From the NCBI RefSeq assembly GCF_036226885.1, contig NZ_CP109027.1:248001-312000 (forward strand): DNA of 64,000 nucleotides, written 5' to 3'. Under the pieces are notes generated by a model that ran no database searches, was not told where the DNA came from, and saw only the letters and a program-made list of their open reading frames with translations. The first letter of the stretch is position 1. Each line of letters starts with the position of its first letter. Made by a program: the position numbers and the translations under genes. The DNA is from Streptomyces sp. NBC_00663. Lineage in GTDB: Bacteria; Actinomycetota; Actinomycetes; Streptomycetales; Streptomycetaceae. Positions 61,180 through 64,000 of the stretch are shown here, one piece after another.

Positions 61180-62110
61180 TCAGCGGTAGAGCGGCGTTGC
61201 GCGGCGGATGAGCATACGCAGCGTGAAGACCGCGGTAGCCAGGTAGAGGTAGAGGTCCACGGCGCGGCTGCGCTTCTCGGTGCAGCGCCGCCGCTTACGG
61301 TCGCCCACGATGGGCGGCAGGCGCCTTCGATCTTGCCGGTGGCGATCGGCCAGCCCGGTCCGGTCGGCCTGAGCGGTGATCTCGGTGGCGGTGTGAGTGG
61401 CCTGGCCGTGGAGGATGGTGGTGAGGCGGCCGACAACCCAGGCTTCGGCTGCCGAAGTGCCGGGCTTGTGGAAGCAGTGAGCGGCGTCCCAGATGTACTC
61501 ACTCACGTGGACGAAGTCGAGCAGGATGTGCACCTTGATGCCTCGTCTGCCGGCTTCGGCCTGGATCAGGCCGAGTTGATGGCGGGTTCCGTCGACCAGG
61601 ACAACCCAGTCGCGCGGATGGTCCCGGTCGTGGGCGGCAGCCTGGTCGAACGCGGCGGCGATGACCTGCTCAGGTGGATGGACCAGGGAAACGGTGAGCC
61701 ACCAGCGGTGCGCTCTCGGTCTGAGCGGGGCGTCCGGGCAATGGTGCTGCGGCCTTCGGGCGGGGCGATCACATCGTGCGGTCGGCACGGGTCGGGATCG
61801 GTATCGAAGGCACAGGCCAGGGCGGCCATCCGCTCGCGGTGCGGCTTCTCGCCCAGGGCCAGACGGCTCCGCAGGGCACGCTGGCTGTTCAGGTGTGTTT
61901 TTAGCCTCGCGGGCCGCAGGGCCTCGGGCCTCATCACGACGCCCTTGCCGTCGACCTGCATCGCGAGCGCCGTGGCGACGGTCGAGGGGGAGGAACCGTG
62001 CACCGGTAGAAGTCGTCGACGTCCACCGCCGCGGCAACGACCAGTTCCTCGGCCTGCCTTTTGCCCAGCGCCTTCCCGCAACGGTCCTCAATCGCGACTG
62101 TCGCCTGGTC
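61180..62110 (-). pseudogene. ISKra4-family transposase, multiply frameshifted
   Basis: Pieces in three frames: 'ALAMQVDGKGVVMRPEALRPARLKTHL', 'RDWVVLVDGTRHQLGLIQAEAGRRGIKVHILLDFVHVSEYIWDAAHCFHKPG' (long in-frame core), and 'GWPIATGKIEGACRPS' in another frame. These are diagnostic for ISKra4 transposases. At least two frameshifts inactivate it, and no clear terminal repeats were found. Confidence 0.8.
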
Positions 62111-62198
62111 GTATGAGCCGAGGAGCGCCTCGATGTCAACGACTTCGCTGGCAAGGGTGCGCCTGGCGCGCACCCAGGCGGCTGTCGAGACCACGGCC

Positions 62199-62380
62199 AG
62201 AGACATCGCCGTCATCGGATACAACGACATGTCGCCGGCCGGCGACCTGCCCCTGCCGCTGGGCTTGGTCAGATCGCCGCTTCACGAAATGGGGACCGAG
62301 GCCCTGAGGCTTCCGCACGCGTGCATCGACGGAGCGGAGATGACCTCGAGAACTCTCAAGCCAGTCCGCCTGGCCGAGGA
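62199..62380 (+). pseudogene. LacI-family regulator, C-terminal remnant
   Basis: The residues 'ARDIAVIGYNDMSPAGDLPLPLGLVRSPLHEMGTEALRL' match the C-terminal subdomain of LacI regulators. The HTH and first subdomain are absent; the fragment abuts the ISKra4 debris and runs into the end of the decarboxylase gene on the other strand. Confidence 0.65.
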
Positions 62381-63688
62381 TCACCTCCCGGTGCGGGCGA
62401 GGACCTGTTCGATGGTCTCCGCAGGTCGTAGCGGCAGAAACGCGATATTCCCCTGGGGATCGATGCGCACGCCATGGACGGCGGGGTCGGGCAGGCTGTT
62501 GTAGTGGAAGGGGGTGGAGGAGTAGTACGCGCCGGTGTCTAGGAGAGAGACGATGTCGCCGGGCGCGAGCAGGGGGAGCGGACGTGCCCGGGCCAGCAGG
62601 TCGCCGGCGAAGCAGCAGGGGCCGGCGATGTCCTGGGGTACCGGCTCGCCCGCCTTGATGCTCCCGTCGGGGCCGTGGGCGGTGATCCGTAGAGGCCAGG
62701 ACGACGGCATGAACACCGTGCGGGTCGCCACCTGGGCGCCGGCGTGGGTGATGGCGATGGGGCGTCCGCCGGAGGTCTTCGTGTATTCGACGCAGGCTGC
62801 GGTGAACCCGTTCTTGGCGAGGAGGGACCTGCCGAACTCGGTGACGATCTGGTACTCGCCGCTGAACAGGGCGGGCGCACGGTCCTGAAGACACTTGACG
62901 TACTCGTCGAAGCCGGGACTGGTCTCGTCGTCCAGGAAGTTGACGGGGAGTCCGCCGCCGATGTCGATGCCGGTCACCTGGCGACGGCCGAGCAGGAGGT
63001 TGACCTCGTCGGCGAAGGCCACGGCCTTGGCGACTCCCTCGGCGATCAGCTCCAGCGGGCAGCCCTGCGAGCCGACATGTGCGTGGACCCAGGTCAGCCA
63101 GGGGTGCGCGCGGTATGCGTCCAGGAGACGCCGACGGCTTCCGTCGTCTTCCAGTGCGATGCCGAACTTCGAGGTCGTCGTGGCGGTGCTCATCTCGGCT
63201 ATCTCGCCGCCTCCGACCTGGGGGTTGAGGCGTATGCCGATCCGGGAGGCGGAGGGACGGAACGCGAGGATCTCGTCGATGCGGGTGAGTTCCTGGAAGT
63301 TGTCGGCGTTCACCGCGACACCCAGCTCAAGAGCATGCGCCAGCTCGGAACGGGTCTTGGCCGGAGAGTCGAAGACGATCTGCTCCGGCGTGAATCCTGC
63401 GGCCAGGGCCTGGGCGAGTTCGCCGGCGCTGGCCACCTCGCAGCCCATGCCGAGAGTAAGCAGTTCCTCCAGGACTGGGACCAGGCAGTTCGCCTTCGCA
63501 GCGAAGGTGTGCAGAACGCTCGGTGTCTCGGGGAATGCCGCTTGTAGTGCCGCGACGCTCGTCGCGACGCCGTCGAGGTCGACGAACGCTGCCAGGACGG
63601 CGTGGTCGGGCTCGACGAGCCCCTGCCGTACGGCGGCGCGCAGGATTCGTTCGCGTCGGTCGGCCGCGGAGGAGTTCACGTCGGTCAT
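62381..63688 (-). CDS. fold-III PLP-dependent decarboxylase
   Basis: A 435-residue alanine-racemase-fold decarboxylase of the diaminopimelate/ornithine group. PLP lysine K65 ('HTFAAKANCL'), 'HVGSQGC', the Gly-rich phosphate loop 'GIDIGGGLPVNF', and the C-terminal Cys-x-x-x-Asp site 'GPCCFAGDLLAR'. ATG 63688 overlaps the upstream stop (ATGA) with GGAAGTGG before it. Substrate (diaminopimelate, ornithine, or another diamino acid or glutamyl conjugate) is not determined. The coupled amidotransferase suggests a gamma-glutamyl pathway. Confidence 0.88.
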   Translation of the reverse strand: MTDVNSSAADRRERILRAAVRQGLVEPDHAVLAAFVDLDGVATSVAALQAAFPETPSVLHTFAAKANCLVPVLEELLTLGMGCEVASAGELAQALAAGFTPEQIVFDSPAKTRSELAHALELGVAVNADNFQELTRIDEILAFRPSASRIGIRLNPQVGGGEIAEMSTATTTSKFGIALEDDGSRRRLLDAYRAHPWLTWVHAHVGSQGCPLELIAEGVAKAVAFADEVNLLLGRRQVTGIDIGGGLPVNFLDDETSPGFDEYVKCLQDRAPALFSGEYQIVTEFGRSLLAKNGFTAACVEYTKTSGGRPIAITHAGAQVATRTVFMPSSWPLRITAHGPDGSIKAGEPVPQDIAGPCCFAGDLLARARPLPLLAPGDIVSLLDTGAYYSSTPFHYNSLPDPAVHGVRIDPQGNIAFLPLRPAETIEQVLARTGR

Positions 63689-64000
63689 GGGGTCCACTTC
63701 CTGGCGAGGTCGTGCCGGATCTGCTGTCGTTGGGCCGCGTACCGGGCGCAGTGGGTGACGAAGTCGTCGAAGAGCCGGTGGTGTGCCGGGCGGTCGGTCA
63801 ACTCCTCCGGGTGGTACTGGACGCCGACGATCCACCGGTCGGGGTCGGTCGCCTCGACTGCCTCCACGACGCCGTCCTCGGCCATGCCGACCACCCTCAG
63901 GGCCGGGGCTGTGTCGGCGATGGCCTGATGGTGCAGGCTGTTCACCCGAAGCCGTTGTGTGCCGGACAGTTCGGCGAGGCGGGAGCCCGGTTCGAGTCGT
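63685..64000 (-). CDS. class I glutamine amidotransferase (PuuD-like), C-terminal part
   Basis: About 104 residues are visible; the gene continues beyond the window on its 5' side. The visible part reads 'LEPGSRLAEL', 'RVNSLHHQAI' and 'GVQYHPEE', the last with the catalytic His and Glu of peptidase C26 gamma-glutamyl-GABA hydrolase-type proteins. The nucleophile Cys should lie upstream, outside the window. Its stop overlaps the decarboxylase start, so the two act together. Confidence 0.85.
   Translation of the reverse strand, partial: RLEPGSRLAELSGTQRLRVNSLHHQAIADTAPALRVVGMAEDGVVEAVEATDPDRWIVGVQYHPEELTDRPAHHRLFDDFVTHCARYAAQRQQIRHDLARKWTP

Overview
The window is high-GC DNA with Streptomyces-like coding habits: third-position GC bias, many GTG/TTG starts, ATGA/GTGA stop-start overlaps, and many TetR, LacI, HxlR, PaaX and MmyB-type regulators. 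It reads like a chromosome-arm (accessory) region. Intact catabolic and transport operons alternate with about twenty truncated, frameshifted or IS-interrupted genes. No rRNA, CRISPR array, replication origin or intact prophage was seen.

Layout. 0-4.4 kb: end of a COG4705-type membrane protein, a UvrA-like remnant, an intact DHA2-type drug efflux pump, and truncated regulatory ATPase and sodium:solute symporter genes. 4.5-10.9 kb: a translationally coupled aromatic degradation operon (extradiol dioxygenase, FAH-family hydrolase, FAD monooxygenase, acetoacetyl-CoA synthetase) with a divergent TetR gene. 10.9-15.2 kb: a gene graveyard (TetR remnant, frameshifted hydrolase fused to a DUF2993 gene, frameshifted acyl-CoA ligase, mycothiol-dependent dehydrogenase remnant) around one intact TetR with a clear palindromic operator. 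15.3-23.4 kb: a LacI-controlled glycoside locus (GH127, sugar ABC importer, secreted clan-A glycosidase with a ricin lectin domain). 23.4-28.3 kb: IS debris, a TetR/SDR pair with an operator, and an intact IS5-like element. 28.3-32.6 kb: a two-component system divergent from an MmpL-type exporter. 33-38 kb: small membrane proteins, a seven-bladed WD40 protein with an N-terminal helical module, and a large secreted LamG protein.

38.4-41.3 kb holds the oddest object: two halves of one tRNA-Asp(GUC)-like gene in permuted order, then WbqC and YdcF pseudogenes (the latter split by an IS) and a LuxR-type fragment. 41.4-45.6 kb: small membrane proteins, a TerD protein with a glycine-tailed partner, and an RHS/YD-repeat remnant. 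45.9-49.8 kb: Old Yellow Enzyme and aldehyde dehydrogenase divergent from an XRE/MmyB-type regulator. 50-53.6 kb: a hydrolase, a small ABM monooxygenase, a zinc-ribbon protein and transposase debris. 53.6-56.3 kb: an MDR oxidoreductase, an HSL-type hydrolase and a divergent HxlR regulator. 56.9-60.6 kb: an operon of MHS-type importer, secreted hydrolase and PaaX-type regulator. 60.9-62.4 kb: Ku, ISKra4 and LacI remnants. 62.4-64 kb: a PLP decarboxylase coupled to a class I glutamine amidotransferase that runs off the window.

The intact genes are mostly self-contained regulator plus catabolic or transport cassettes. All functional calls rest on reading protein motifs by eye; no database search was run.
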